Source of the DNA: Microdochium bolleyi
Taxonomy: Eukaryota; Ascomycota; Sordariomycetes; Xylariales; Microdochiaceae
Direction: 5' to 3'
Assembly: GCA_001566295.1 (NCBI GenBank)
Contig: KQ964248.1
Coordinates: 1,736,001-1,800,000, forward strand
Length of the DNA: 64,000 bases
In this document: positions 45,162-56,636 of the stretch, piece by piece
Layout of the letters: each line of letters opens with the position of its first letter
How positions within the stretch are numbered: position 1 is the first letter of the stretch
Translations under genes and position numbers: made by a program
The notes under the pieces: model-generated
Databases searched by the model: none
Told to the model about the DNA's origin: nothing
Seen by the model: the letters and a program-made list of their open reading frames with translations, nothing else

Positions 45162-47058
45162 TCTCTGGACATGTGGTGAGCTCCGGAAGTGCTCTGGACC
45201 CTTGGGCAGGGGTCACGCCGGGCCGTGACAGTTCAGCCGAAAAGGCGCGGGCAGGGACGGCGATGCGTAGGCCGAATGTGGCTCTCGTGATGGGCAGAGA
45301 GTGGCATGATCTTTCTTGCGAGCGCAGACGGAGCAGGGCGGCTTGCAGCTAGAGGGGAGCGAGTCGGGAGCTGTTGGCGGTCGAGGGGGAGAAGCTGCTG
45401 CAACATTTAAGAGCCTCTGCGGGCGGCCCAGCTGCGAGCAGCAAAAGACGGATTGCTGGAGGGGACCTGGGCGGAGGCGCCAAGTCGAGGAGGCGTCTTG
45501 GCGCTAGGGGAGATGGAACTTCAAGCGAGGATTAGCTCGGCGAGCTACGCACGCCACAGGATCGAGCTTGACCAACCTTGATACCTAAAACATCTCGCAA
45601 TGGGCCAGACGGCAGAGCGGGCTGGGCGGCGAGATGCACAAAATCAGGGGCTTTTGGCTGCTCGGTGGGCAGCCGGAGGACACAGGTCAACTGCGCCGTG
45701 GTGTGCTCCAGCCTCCAGGGCAGCTGCCACAGAACAGGCAGGGGCAACCGACCGACAGCTCCAACCTTGGAAGGCTCGAGGGGTCCCAGCAGTTGACATG
45801 TGGAGCCCGCCTGATGAGTGCGTGTCTGGATCGAAAGGAACCTGGTTGGAGGGGTCGTACACCCACCAGATGCGTCAGGGACGCTCCACAGTACCTGCTC
45901 CGTCGACTGGCGTGCACCTACTCCGCAATAGTCATGAGCGATACGCGCCTCTTCCAGCCGCACCAACGATCGCGGCTCTTGTCCATTCCGGCAATCGAGC
46001 ACGCCTGACAAGCCTCGCAGGTCGCGCGGCTGAATCCCAGCCCGAGGGGGCTGCGGTTGGAACTCCACACGCAGCACCGCGTGCCTGTGGCTCCAGTCAG
46101 CGTGAGGCAGAGACCTGGGAGGGCATGACTCTGACACCGGCAGGCAGGCACGCAGCAGCAGGCTTGCCACGAGGGATTGCCATGCCTCACGCCTGCAATG
46201 TCTGAAGCTGGGCTAGAGCTCGTTGAGTGAAGAAGGTTTTTCACGAAGCTGGCATCGATCGGCATGGTATGCTTGATGAGCATAGGCGCCACCATTCCCG
46301 AGCTGAGCACGCAGGCATCCGGTGCGTGGATGTCTCGCCCGGAAAACGTGGCCCCCATGTCTCTTGCCCCAAGATCTACTTCCCAATACAGAACCGAACC
46401 GATATTGCAGAGCGTAACAGTCGTCGCGGGACATGGTGCCGGTGAATCAATGACGGGTTTGTCACCACGACTGTCTCAGGCAGGTCCACGAGCTCGCTGA
46501 CTGGCCTTCTGGATGACCCGACGATGTCTAGGCCAGGGGCTGGCACAAAGCTCGGCACCGACGAGCCAGATACCATTGGGATACAAAATATTGGCCTCGC
46601 CGCTTGGCCTGTCCTCTGAGACACAATGTAGATATCGAAAGCTTGCTTTTGAGGAGGAGGAGCATCGACATGACCCCCGCGATGGCTGCGTCCGACCCGG
46701 CTGGGCGTGTTCTGGGTCCAGAGTCGGCCGCTGCTGTTCGTGTAACTACAATATCGTACAACTTGAGTACGGACAGTAGCACCAGCTGGGCTCCGTCTGG
46801 CTTTGGCTCCGATCAAAAAAGCAAAGAGCCATGAGACCGACCAATGACTTGTCGAGCGTTGCAGGACTGACAGCTTTGGAGCACGTGGGCATGCACCTGC
46901 GGGACGAGCCGCAGCACGCACGTCAAGGACAACCCTGGCCCGCTGATCAGCACGCCGGCCTTGGGCTGCCTGCCAGGCACGAGCAGCTGCGAACGATGAT
47001 CGCCGCTGCATCCCCAGCCTGCAGCCCTGGATGAACTCACCCTGCGCAACTTGCGGCC
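45162..47058. promoter_or_regulatory. divergent region, SCAP / JMJD7-like
   Basis: 1.9 kb between opposite starts. Overlapping GC-rich frames of about 200 codons on both strands (45532-46205, 46376-47071) cancel each other and show no domain. Promoters of both genes lie here; I name no factor site. Confidence 0.5.
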
Positions 47059-48376
47059 ATGGCCGACCCAATAGCAGAGCTCCTCACGGCCTACAACGAG
47101 CTCAACTCCAATGCCATCGAGGAGCTCGCAGCGGAGCCCAGCCCGCTCGAGTTCATGCGCTATGTGGCCCGCAACACACCCTTTGTCGTGCGCCAGGGCG
47201 CGGCCGAGTGGCCTGCCGTCACGCAGTGGTCCGCGGTATATCTGCGCGAGAGCCTGGCAGGACATCCCGTCAACGTCGCCATTACGCCGTACGGCAACGC
47301 GGACGCACCGACAGTCCTGCGAGACAAGAGTAGCGGTGGTGAGGAGACCGAGGGAAGACTAGTCTTTGCGAAACCTCTCGAAGAGACCCAGCCGTTCGAG
47401 CAGCTGCTCGACTACGTGGCTGGGCAAGAACTTGATCCTCAAGATCCCACACGCCACGAGATTCGCTATGCCCAGACTCGTGAGTGTCTTCCGGATCCAA
47501 CTTGCCATCATGTCATGTCGTCCTGCGCCGCTACGACCAGCTGACCTGCCGAACTCCACCTGTGTGTCAGAAAACGACAACCTCCGCCACGAGTACGTCT
47601 CTCTCTTCTCACAGGTCCAACGCGGCATCCCCTTTGCCCGCATCGCCCTCCAGAGCGACCCGGACGCCATCAACATGTGGGTGGGAAACTCACGCTCCGT
47701 GACGGCCATGCACAAGGACAACTACGAGAACATTTACGTCCAGATCCGCGGGCGGAAGCACTTCTCCCTGCTCCCGCCCCTGTGCCAGCCGTGCGTCAAC
47801 GAGGAGGAGCTCGTGCCAGCGACCTATGCGCGTGTCATGGACAGCTCGACGGTAGGAGGCAACGGGTTGGGCCTACAGGTAGAGGAGAACAGCGACAGGG
47901 TGCCGTTCGCAACGTGGGATCCCGACCGGCCCTCGGAGCGACCCACCAAGTACTCGCGCCTGGCCGCTCCCATGAGAGTCACGCTCGAGCCAGGCGACAT
48001 GCTCTACCTGCCTGCGATGTGGTATGAAGTTTAACCGTGACGGAAATCGACTCTTCAAAGACACAACCTCTCTGACCACGGACCATCCACTGTGCAGGTA
48101 TCATAAAGTATCGCAGTCCTGTTCCGAGGACGGCATCTGCGTTGCCGTCAACTACTGGTTAGTTACATTTCGTCTGCCCCTTTCTTCCCCAGCCTTTTGG
48201 GTCTCTCTGGTATTATCGATCTACCAGCCAATGCGCTGGCCACGCGCTGACATGAACAATTCTTGCTTCCCCGTCCGAGCAGGTACGACATGGAATTCGG
48301 CGGTCCGCACTACCCTTTGGCCTCGTTCGTGCGTAACGTCAACCAGAAAAGTGCCAGCGCTGGGAGCCGGAGTTGA
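47059..48376 (+). CDS. JmjC-domain 2-oxoglutarate oxygenase, JMJD7-like
   Basis: Four exons, 47059-47479, 47571-48021, 48098-48157 and 48283-48376; introns 91, 76 and 125 nt; 341 aa, close to human JMJD7. After a helical N-terminus, SPLEFMRYVARNTPFVVRQG is the JMJD7 entry motif. The cupin core carries the iron ligands His188 and Asp190 (AMHKDNYENIYVQIRGRKHF) and distal His293 (WYHKVSQS). Lys in GRKHF and the LEPGDMLYLPAMW strand complete the cofactor pocket. The C-terminus has NYWYDMEFGGPHYPLASFVR. Human JMJD7 hydroxylates a lysine of DRG GTPases, and the same role in cytosol or nucleus is plausible here. The distal His is encoded on the 60-nt third exon, so missplicing would destroy the active site. 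It is convergent with the DeSI-PUL gene. Confidence 0.92.
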
Positions 48377-48985
48377 GTCGCCCACTGGTAGGTAGACTTA
48401 CACATTCGAAAAATCTAGAAGCCATCTCACAGGCCTCTTTGGTACCCGAAAGACTGCCAGAAGGACAGGATCAAACATCTCGACACAAATGAAGGTCTAC
48501 GGGATGCCATGTACAAACCACTACACTAAAGCATGAAGTCTCGCACAGCACTGAATCACCTCACAATAACCAATCGAGGCTCGATGATTAGGTTGCGATT
48601 CCGCTCCTCACTCGATTTCAGCTGCATGCATCGTGGACCGCAACGGAGATGGTATAACTTGCTCACCCCCCGCAGGTTAGCAGGATTAACTACATTGCCT
48701 CAGGGCAGCGTGTTCTTGCCGTTCCGGAGCCGAATTTGCGGGATCAGAAAGAAGGATCGAGACAAAGGATCACGTAAATACGTGCATTTTGAAGATGAGA
48801 AAAGGCTCCATTGTCTAGCTATCTTTCCCACTCGGGGTGGAGTATACCACGTCCCATCTATCACTGCCTGGAATTCATTGTATTGCGCTTGCAAAGTCAT
48901 GTCCGTTGACAAGACGGGAACCACTAAAGCCAAAAGATAGTGAACACACTTGTATGCGTCGCTCCATTCCTGTGGTGTGTATTGG
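48377..48985. other. convergent 3' spacer
   Basis: Between the stops of the JMJD7-like and PPPDE-Trx-PUL genes. The frames at 48533-48940 are unremarkable; no gene is seen. Confidence 0.5.
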
Positions 48986-50773
48986 TTACTTCCGCGCCAA
49001 CCCCTTCCCCAACAACTCCCCGCCCACCTCCTGCACAAGCTTCTCGTCGGGAAACGCCTTCCTCTTTGCCACCACCGTGCCCTGCGCGTCCATCGCCCGC
49101 AGCAGGTCCACGAGCTCGCCCTCCAGCGGCATGCAGTACACCAGGTATCCCAACGCGAGCAGCATGCCGTGGAGCGCCTCGCGCGACTCCTCTTCCTGCC
49201 CGATGGCCTCGAGCACGGACGCCGCGAGCTCGACCTGGTCGTCCTCGGGCAAGCCGCCGGCGGCAGTCTCCCCTGCCTGTGCCTGCCGTGCGTGCTGGTT
49301 CGCCGCGACGGCGATGTTGAAGAGCAGCGAGGACGCGGCTACGCGGACGTTGTTGTGGCCATCGTCGAGGAAGCTTGTTGACACGAGCTGCGTCAGCCCC
49401 GCGCGTAGCTTGGCGTGCTGTATGACCTGGGCTGTGTACAGACTGCTGGAGAACAAGTTGCAAGCCATCTGCAGTGTCACGAGCCGCAGAGCGTAAGGGC
49501 ACTCCACGGAGGCGTCGTTGACGGCGTCGAGGATCGCCAACACGGTCTTGTGCTCTACTTCTTCCGCAAAGTATCCGCTGAACCGCGGGTCGATAAGGGC
49601 GCACCGGAATAGGTCTACGACAGTGAAGAGAAGATCGCGCGCCACACTACCGCTTGCTGCGGACTGCATGGTCCTTGAAAAAGCAGGCATGTCCGGTAGT
49701 GTCGCATCCGCCGGCCCGTCCGCCGAGCGGGCCTCGATGAAGTGCTTCACGCCCTGGACGGCTGCATCTTCGGCCGCGGGTCCTAACTTGCCGAGTAGCT
49801 TCGACAGTGGCGGCACTTTGGTGTATAGTTGCGGCTTGACACTCCCGCTGCTGAAACTTGGCAGGTTGAGTGACTCGTGCGGGTGCCTTGGGTGCGCCAT
49901 GTGCGCCAGCAGCGAGATCGTGCTGCGAAGCCGCGATGCGTCGGCGCCGGACCACCGCTCCTGCTCCTTGCCGTGCAGGAACGTGACGAATGTCGGTGTC
50001 CCGCGGATCGAGTATGCCTGACCGACGTCCATGGCTATTGACACATCCGCCTTGATCAGGGACACCTTGCCGCCCCATTCCGCCGCGAGCTCGTCGTAGA
50101 GCGGATACATGGCCTTACAGGGAGGACATGTTGCTGAGGTGAAGAAGACGACGGCGCTGGATTTGCTGGCGGCATGTAAAGCGTTGTTGAGCCCCAACAT
50201 GTTGCTGACGACCCGCACCCGGGCACCAGAAGTGTAGTTTGTGGTGCCGTTCATCACTGGTTGTGCGGACTGAGCAGCTCGTGAAGGCCCGCCATTGTTC
50301 TGAATGCCGAGGAGTCCCCCTTGCTGCGCTTTCCTCGCCTCGACCATCTGCGTCAGCTGCGGCTGGAGCATCTGCCCGAACGGCGAGTCCAGCACGGCCT
50401 GAGGCATGTTGGTGATGTGCTCGGGGATTCCTTTGCCCACAAGAAAGGTCGAGAAGTCATTGCTGAAGTTGTTGCAGTTGTGCCGGAAGAGATCGTAGGC
50501 CTGGGGCGTGAAGATCTCCCGTAGCGAGTCGAGATACTCGGAGATGACGTCCATGGGCAGATCTGTGTGGCCGAGATGCAGACGCTGGAGGGGACGTCCC
50601 AGGTGTGATGTGCCCGGCTTTATGACGTTTATGCCGCCATCGTAGACAAACTCCTTTCCGTCCAGCTCGATGGACGTGTGATATATGGCATCAAGCTGGA
50701 AGCCCAGAAAGCCCATCGACATCTGGCGAGCCATGCCGCCAGAGAGGTCGTATACAAGGAGGTGGACGTCCAT
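48986..50773 (-). CDS. PPPDE (DeSI) peptidase - thioredoxin - PUL domain fusion
   Basis: A single exon of 595 aa. The PPPDE/DeSI papain-like domain (about 1-145) has catalytic His32 (AIYHTSIEL) and Cys100 (FRHNCNNFSNDF). A thioredoxin domain (about 180-290) keeps the active-site CPPC at 216-219 (FTSATCPPCKAMYPLYDELA) and cis-proline 260 (IRGTPTFVTF). The PUL domain (about 310-590) is an armadillo-like fold seen in PLAA/Doa1, which binds the C-terminus of Cdc48/p97. DeSI enzymes cut SUMO or ubiquitin isopeptide bonds. Together the parts suggest a redox-linked deconjugase working with Cdc48; this is inference. The three-domain order is known in fungi but its biology is little studied. The gene diverges from Gda1. 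Confidence 0.93.
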   Translation of the reverse strand: MDVHLLVYDLSGGMARQMSMGFLGFQLDAIYHTSIELDGKEFVYDGGINVIKPGTSHLGRPLQRLHLGHTDLPMDVISEYLDSLREIFTPQAYDLFRHNCNNFSNDFSTFLVGKGIPEHITNMPQAVLDSPFGQMLQPQLTQMVEARKAQQGGLLGIQNNGGPSRAAQSAQPVMNGTTNYTSGARVRVVSNMLGLNNALHAASKSSAVVFFTSATCPPCKAMYPLYDELAAEWGGKVSLIKADVSIAMDVGQAYSIRGTPTFVTFLHGKEQERWSGADASRLRSTISLLAHMAHPRHPHESLNLPSFSSGSVKPQLYTKVPPLSKLLGKLGPAAEDAAVQGVKHFIEARSADGPADATLPDMPAFSRTMQSAASGSVARDLLFTVVDLFRCALIDPRFSGYFAEEVEHKTVLAILDAVNDASVECPYALRLVTLQMACNLFSSSLYTAQVIQHAKLRAGLTQLVSTSFLDDGHNNVRVAASSLLFNIAVAANQHARQAQAGETAAGGLPEDDQVELAASVLEAIGQEEESREALHGMLLALGYLVYCMPLEGELVDLLRAMDAQGTVVAKRKAFPDEKLVQEVGGELLGKGLARK

Positions 50774-51878
50774 CTGGCCGGTCGACGTGGACCTCTGGTC
50801 ACTTCTACTTGTGCCGACTCCGTAATGCTGGTGTGTGCAGTCTTGAGAAGTCGAGTTAGTCGTCGGTTGCGCTTGAGCCGCAGTGTATGCAAGTGGGGCC
50901 AGTAATCAATGTTGCGACGACAGGATGGAGAGTCTCGACGCAAGTCACCAATGCAGATTTTGTGACACAACGGCGCGGTTTGCAAGGCACGAGAATGGAG
51001 AGTCAAGAGCAGAAAGGAAAGGAAGTGTTTTGGTAGCCTATCTATGGGGAGTGGGGGATGTCCATAGCAAAGCTTGCATGTGCGTGAAGCCTCACATAAG
51101 GCAACCAAGTGTCGTCACCAAGGTTGATGGAAGATGCTGGACTCCTGCCCTGAGGCAAGCGCCGCAAGCTCAATGTGTCCGTGGATTGGGGGCGTGGTCG
51201 GATGACTAAGAAGAGCCCCTGTTGTCATTTCCCAGGCTGACCCAGCGTGATCTTCTGGAATTCCAAGTGGACAGAGGGCCATCCGAGACGCACCGTCTTT
51301 GCCTGGCCGAGCGGAGACTGTATAGCCAACGCTAAATTCAGCACTGTTGGACAGTCTCTTACAAGCTTGCAGACTGTGCTAAGGCGGCAGCTCGGGAAAG
51401 GGGGACGATCAGTCGTGCCAACTGTTGAAACTGTGGCCAGTGACCACTGACAGCGCAGCCCGACCGACGAACAGGGGAGGGAGCCTGTACGGTACGTAAC
51501 GCCCTGGCTCAAGAAATCCAAGATTGCCATCTGCAGCAGCGTTCCAGCTCCAATTTGCGTGTACTGGTTGCCACGCCTTGTGCATCCCCTTTCTGAACAC
51601 TCTGAAGACGCTTTCTGTCTCCCACCCACAACGCCCTTACTTCGACACTTCCCCGAGGACTGTGTTCACCTGGGACTTGTCTCACCCAAACTCTTCCGCC
51701 CACGTCGCATCCCCTCGCTTCGCCAGTCTTGTCTGCTGTTCAGACTTCACGCCCTTGACGACTTGTTTCCAAGCCAGAAACCTTAATACGCAGCCCACCT
51801 CGAGAGAGTCCGTTCTCGTCTTCCGACAAAACCCCACGCGACCTCCTGATCCCGACCGATGCGGCGAGTCTAGGGGTA
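50774..51878. promoter_or_regulatory. divergent region, PPPDE-Trx-PUL / Gda1
   Basis: 1.1 kb between opposite starts. From about 51540 to 51858 the + strand is pyrimidine-rich, as a Gda1 leader would be. It ends in a five-codon upstream open frame. No other gene is seen. Confidence 0.5.
51859..51873 (+). promoter_or_regulatory. minimal upstream ORF before gda1
   Basis: ATG CGG CGA GTC TAG encodes Met-Arg-Arg-Val and stops five nucleotides before the gda1 start. If the leader is transcribed this far, ribosomes must leaky-scan or reinitiate over a very short distance, which could lower Gda1 output. Confidence 0.55.
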
Positions 51879-53663
51879 ATGAGGAGAACATCGGTATCGT
51901 TGCCTACGAAGCAAGTCCACCGCGACCCTTACGAGAAGCCCAATCGCTACGGCTCCGGCCAGAACGCAGGCATCCTGGAGAAACTACAGGCCGGCTGGAT
52001 GAATCAGTCCCAGAAAGCCCGGTGGCTGAAGACCACATCCATTGTGGTCTTCCTAGTCTTCCTGTTCTACTTTCTCTCGCCAAAGAGCACGGCAGTCTAC
52101 AGTGGAGGTACGTTGAAGCACATGCTTCCGCCCAGTGATATTCCGAATCTGCGCAGCACGTTGTAGTGGCTAACATGTGGTGCCATACAAGCAGGCTCCT
52201 CTGGCGGCCAGGTTCCCTCGGATTCTAGCTATGGAACAGCCAAGTGCCAAAAGTCATACTCTCGGGACAAGCCCATTGTCCAGTATGTCCTCATGATCGA
52301 CGCTGGCAGCACCGGCTCCCGAATCCACGTCTACAAGTTCAACAACTGCGGCCCTACCCCAGAGCTCGAGCATGAAGAATTCAAGATGACTGAGAAGAGC
52401 GTCGGCGGTCTGAGTGCCTACAAGAACGACCCGGTTGCCGCGGCCAAGACTCTCGATCCTCTCATGGCGGTGGCCATGAGCACTGTCCCTGACTCTCTTA
52501 AGGGCTGCACTCCGGTCGCTGTCAAGGCCACAGCTGGTCTTCGCATGATCGGCACCGAGGCCAGCGTCAAGATCCTTGACACTGTTCGCTCTCACCTCGA
52601 GAACGACTACCCCTTTCCCGTCGTCTCCAAGGAAGAGAACGGCGTGGCGATCATGGATGGCTCCGATGAGGGCGTCTACGCTTGGATCACCACCAACTAT
52701 CTCCTTGGCAAGATTGGCGGCCCGGACCACAGCCCTACTGCTGCAACATTCGATCTCGGTGGTGGCTCTACTCAGATCGTCTTTGAGCCTACCTTCCCGA
52801 ACCTGGCATCTGGCGGCATGCCGGACCAGATGGCCGAGGGCGACCACAAGTTCAAGCTCGACTTTGGCGGTCGGCAATTTGTCTTGTACCAGCACTCGCA
52901 TCTTGGCTATGGTCTGATGGCTGCTCGCAACGCCATCCACACGACTCTGCTCAAGGACATCTACTCTGAGACCAAGAGCAAGGCATTCCTCGAGAAGCCT
53001 ATCGTCAACCCCTGCATCAACGCGGGACAGAGCGACATGGTCAAGGTCAACCTTGGTGATGGAGACAGTGCCCTCGGCAGCGGCGAGCTCAAGGTCAACA
53101 TGACTGGCCCAAGCACGCCGGCCCCTGCCCAGTGCCGTGCCCTGGCGGAGCGCATCCTATTCAAGGACGCCGCGTGCAAGCTTGCTCCTTGCTCGTTCAA
53201 TGGTGTCCACCAGCCCTCGCTGGCCAAGACCTTCGCTAGAGAGGACCTGTACATCTTCTCTTACTTCTTCGACCGCACCAAGGAGCTTGGCATGCCCGAC
53301 AGCTTCACCCTGCGGGAGCTGCACGATCTCGCCAACACTGTCTGCAGCGGAGAGCAGGCCTGGGGCGTCTTCTCGTCTGTGCCGGGTGCGCTGACCGAGC
53401 TGCGCGGCCGTGGTGAGTACTGCCTGGATCTCAGCTTCATGGTCGGTCTGCTCCACAGCGGCTACGACATGCCTATTGAGCGTGAGGTGAAGATTGCCAA
53501 GAAGATCAACAACAACGAGCTGGGTTGGTGTTTGGGCGCTAGGTAAGAAACTCCAAGGAACACTAAGTTTGGTTCACAACAGAAGCTAACGCCTGCCTCG
53601 AACAGTCTGCCTCTTCTGGCCAAGAACTCTGGGTGGTCCTGCAAGGTATCGCAGATCAATTAG
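51879..53663 (+). CDS. GDA1: Golgi guanosine-diphosphatase Gda1 (GDA1/CD39 family)
   Basis: Three exons, 51879-52107, 52195-53542 and 53606-53663; introns 87 and 63 nt; 544 aa. The protein is type II: a short cytosolic N-terminus, one membrane anchor at about 53-67 (SIVVFLVFLFYFL) and a lumenal nucleotidase. Apyrase regions are visible in order: DAGSTGSRIHVYKF (ACR1, about 112), VKATAGLRMIG (ACR2), GSDEGVYAWITTNYLLG (ACR3) and TFDLGGGSTQIVFEP (ACR4). The junction of exons 2 and 3 gives WCLGASLPLLAKNSGWSC. The enzyme turns GDP left by mannosyltransferases into GMP, which drives GDP-mannose import into the Golgi. A candidate AATAAA polyadenylation signal lies at 53940-53945. Confidence 0.96.
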
Positions 53664-54647
53664 AAAATAGCCCGGCCATCTCGGAGGCAAAGGCGACGCA
53701 CTTGCATTTACTAGTCACATGACATGATAGAGCTATGATAATAGATGTCGCGGGGGGTTTTGGCATGAACCCAAGGCGGCAGAGGTGCCCAGGCGGCAGG
53801 CGTTCCGGATCGATTCTGCACCGGCATCACACATTCTGGGCACTAGGGCGAGGGAGCACCGAGAGGAGGGCAGTCCAGTCTGGGACAGGCCATACATGGG
53901 TGGATCATGTACCACCCTGTGGTGTTTGTGTGCACAATCAATAAAAAGGATAGATGAAGTGACCAGAATCTGGAACGATCCGATGACTGCGAGGCCCGCC
54001 GGACTTGTGTGTTGTTGCGCCGTGGCTTGCAGGACGGGTCAGAGTGACGTGCCGGCTTGGTTTCGCCGGCAACCAGCTGGTGTTGACTTTTGCACGCTTG
54101 CACAAGTCTAATAATCGCCTGGCCGAACCTGGCTCAAAAGGACCAGACACCTTCTCAGATGCGCAACGTGCGACACATGTAGGAACACCGAACACACAAA
54201 AATCCGCTCGTTTCCCAAGACTGAGGACGAAACGGTCAAGAAGAGGCCCAGGCAAAGGCAAAGGCAAGGCGCGTGCACGAGCCCCAATCGGCCAGGGCAA
54301 ACGACAGCCTCCCATGCAGGAGCTTGGGCGTTGCCAGCTCAACGCGGATCGACCGCCAGCGCAGAGTAAACAGCATGCCCCGCTCCGATTGGCCCGCGTC
54401 CGGCACCTCGTTCCCACTGGGCGTCGACCATCACCAGCTGCGCTTCCGCCATATTGTCGACGACGTCTGTACGGCACTGCTGGATCCTGGCCTTTCGACT
54501 GCCTTTAGACATCTCCAGTACCAGCCAGTATCGCACACAAAGCCATTGGCTGGGCCAACAAGACTGTTTTCACCGCTCAACACTACAGCTGCTCCTCCAC
54601 CGCCAGTGCCGACATTCTTCAATACTGATACGACTACCAGGCAAGAC
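53664..54647. other. spacer between gda1 and kinesin
   Basis: Tandem + strand genes. Contains the gda1 3' UTR and the kinesin promoter, with inverted CCAAT (ATTGG at 54388-54392). Frames on both strands at 53938-54508 overlap and have no family. Confidence 0.5.
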
Positions 54648-56636
54648 ATGCACGCCCTCGTCCGCTCGTCGGCCTCGACGCCATCCTTACGGTCTCGAGA
54701 TGGAACACTGCCGCAGCATCTGAGGGTGGACAATGGCGGCAATGTCAAAGTTGTCGTCCGAGTGCGGGCGTTCCTGCCCAGAGGTATGCCGCTGCACGAC
54801 CCCGTCCCTCGGGGAGCAAACACTTGCTGACAAGTCGATAATCGCTTTGCAGAGATCAAGCGTGACGCCGAGTGCCTGGTCAGCATGGACCCCATCACCC
54901 AAGAGACGACCCTCCACGTGCCCGACGACAGCGATCCCGCCAACGCCCGCGCCAGGTCCCGCAAAGTCATCGAGGAGAAGTCCTTCACGTTTGACAACTC
55001 GTTCTGGAGCCACGACACAAGGGACAAGCACTATGCCCACCAGGAGGAGGTGTACAACTGCCTGGGCGAGGAGTTCCTCGACCACAACTTCGAGGGCTAC
55101 CACACCTGCATCTTCGCGTACGGCCAGACGGGCTCGGGCAAGTCGTACACCATGATGGGCACACCCGACCAGCCAGGCCTGATCCCGCGGACGTGCGAGG
55201 ATCTCTTCCAGCGCATCGAGCAGGCACAAGAAGAGACACCGAACATCTCCTACCACGTCCGGGCGTCCTACTTTGAGGTGTACAACGAGCACGTCCGCGA
55301 CCTGCTCGTACCCGTGGTCCCCAACCAGCCGCCGTACTATCTCAAGATCCGCGAGTCGCCCACAGACGGTCCATACGTCAAGGATCTGACCGACGTGCCT
55401 GTGAGGAACATCAACGAGATTCTGCGGTACATGAAGACTGGAGACAACAACAGGACAGTGGCGAGCACGAAGATGAACGACACCAGTAGTCGAAGCCACG
55501 CCGTCTTCACAATCATGCTCAAGCAGATCCACCACGACATGGAGACGGACGAGACCACAGAGCGCAGCTCCCGCATCCGGCTGGTTGATCTGGCTGGCAG
55601 CGAGCGCGCCAAATCCACTGAGGCGACAGGCGCCAGGCTTCGAGAAGGTAGCAACATCAACAAGTCCCTGACGACACTGGGCCGGGTCATCGCCGCGCTC
55701 GCAGATCCAAAGGCCAGCAGGCCGGGCAAGCGCAGCAGGGATGTCGTCCCCTATCGAGACTCCATCCTGACCTGGCTGCTCAAGGACTCCCTCGGCGGCA
55801 ACAGCAAGACGGCCATGATCGCCTGCATTTCGCCCTCGGACTACGAGGAGACGCTCTCGACGCTGCGCTACGCGGACCAGGCCAAGCGCATCCGCACCCG
55901 TGCCGTGGTCAACCAGGACCACATCAGCACGGCGGAGCGTGATGCGCAGATCGCCGCGATGGCCGAGGAGATCCGGATCCTGCAGCTGTCCGTGTCAGAC
56001 TCACGAAGGCGCGAGAAGGACGCAATGGAGAGCGAGGAGAAACTCGAGGAGTACCAGAACCGCGTCATCGCGATGCAGCGTAAGATGGAGGAGCGCAGCG
56101 CCGTGGCGGAGGGCAAGATCCGCTCGTTGCAGACTGAGAACGAGGCCCTGCGGCTGCATCTCAAGCTCGCGCTCGACAGCCTCAAGAATCCGATCCCGAC
56201 TGTGCGGTTCGCCCCGGCGGTTGAGGTGGCGGACGACAGCGGTCTCGACGACGCGGCAGCAGGTGCAGCCGAAGAGCTTTCTTCCGCTGGCGATGGCGAG
56301 CTCGTCAACAAGAAGTCCCGGGACGGCGCGAGGAGCATGACCAGCGGCGAGGACAAGGAGAACGTCAAGGCGCAACCAGGAGAAGATGACCAAGACCACG
56401 ATGACGGATACTCATCTGGTGGCTACGACAACTATGACGAGGACGAGGACGACAGCCACAACAACGACATGCAAGACTACATGGAGGCGCTGCTCAGCGA
56501 CCTGACCATGTTCCGGCGCAAGATTGGCGACGACAAGGGCCGGTGGCTGCTGAAGAAGGGCGAGGAGGACGTTGCTGCCGGTGGTGGTGGTCTGCGGGCG
56601 CCTCTCGCGGAGAGGCGGAGTTTTGGGAATGTCTGA
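54648..56636 (+). CDS. short kinesin-3 (Unc104/KIF1-like) motor, NKIN3/UncB type
   Basis: Two exons, 54648-54783 and 54853-56636, with a 69-nt intron; 639 aa. The motor domain fills residues about 30-425: VKVVVRVRAF at the start, P-loop GQTGSGKSY at 136-144, switch I NDTSSRSH at 254-261 and switch II DLAGSE at 291-296. Loop 12 is basic (KASRPGKRSRD), as in the K-loop of KIF1 motors. A neck and two short coiled coils follow (about 430-520), then an acidic Asp-rich tail. No FHA or PH domain is present, so it is much shorter than full Unc104 vesicle motors. It resembles the fungus-specific short kinesin-3 group, which has been linked to Unc104 relatives. I infer plus-end-directed microtubule transport, cargo unknown. 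Confidence 0.9.

Noticed and set aside
45532..46205. Frames of about 200 codons on both strands between SCAP and the JMJD7-like gene
   Set aside because: Mirror-image open frames in GC-rich DNA; neither shows domains or splice-linked continuation.
46376..47071. A 231-codon minus-strand frame overlapping the JMJD7-like start
   Set aside because: No family resemblance and it overlaps a confident gene start.
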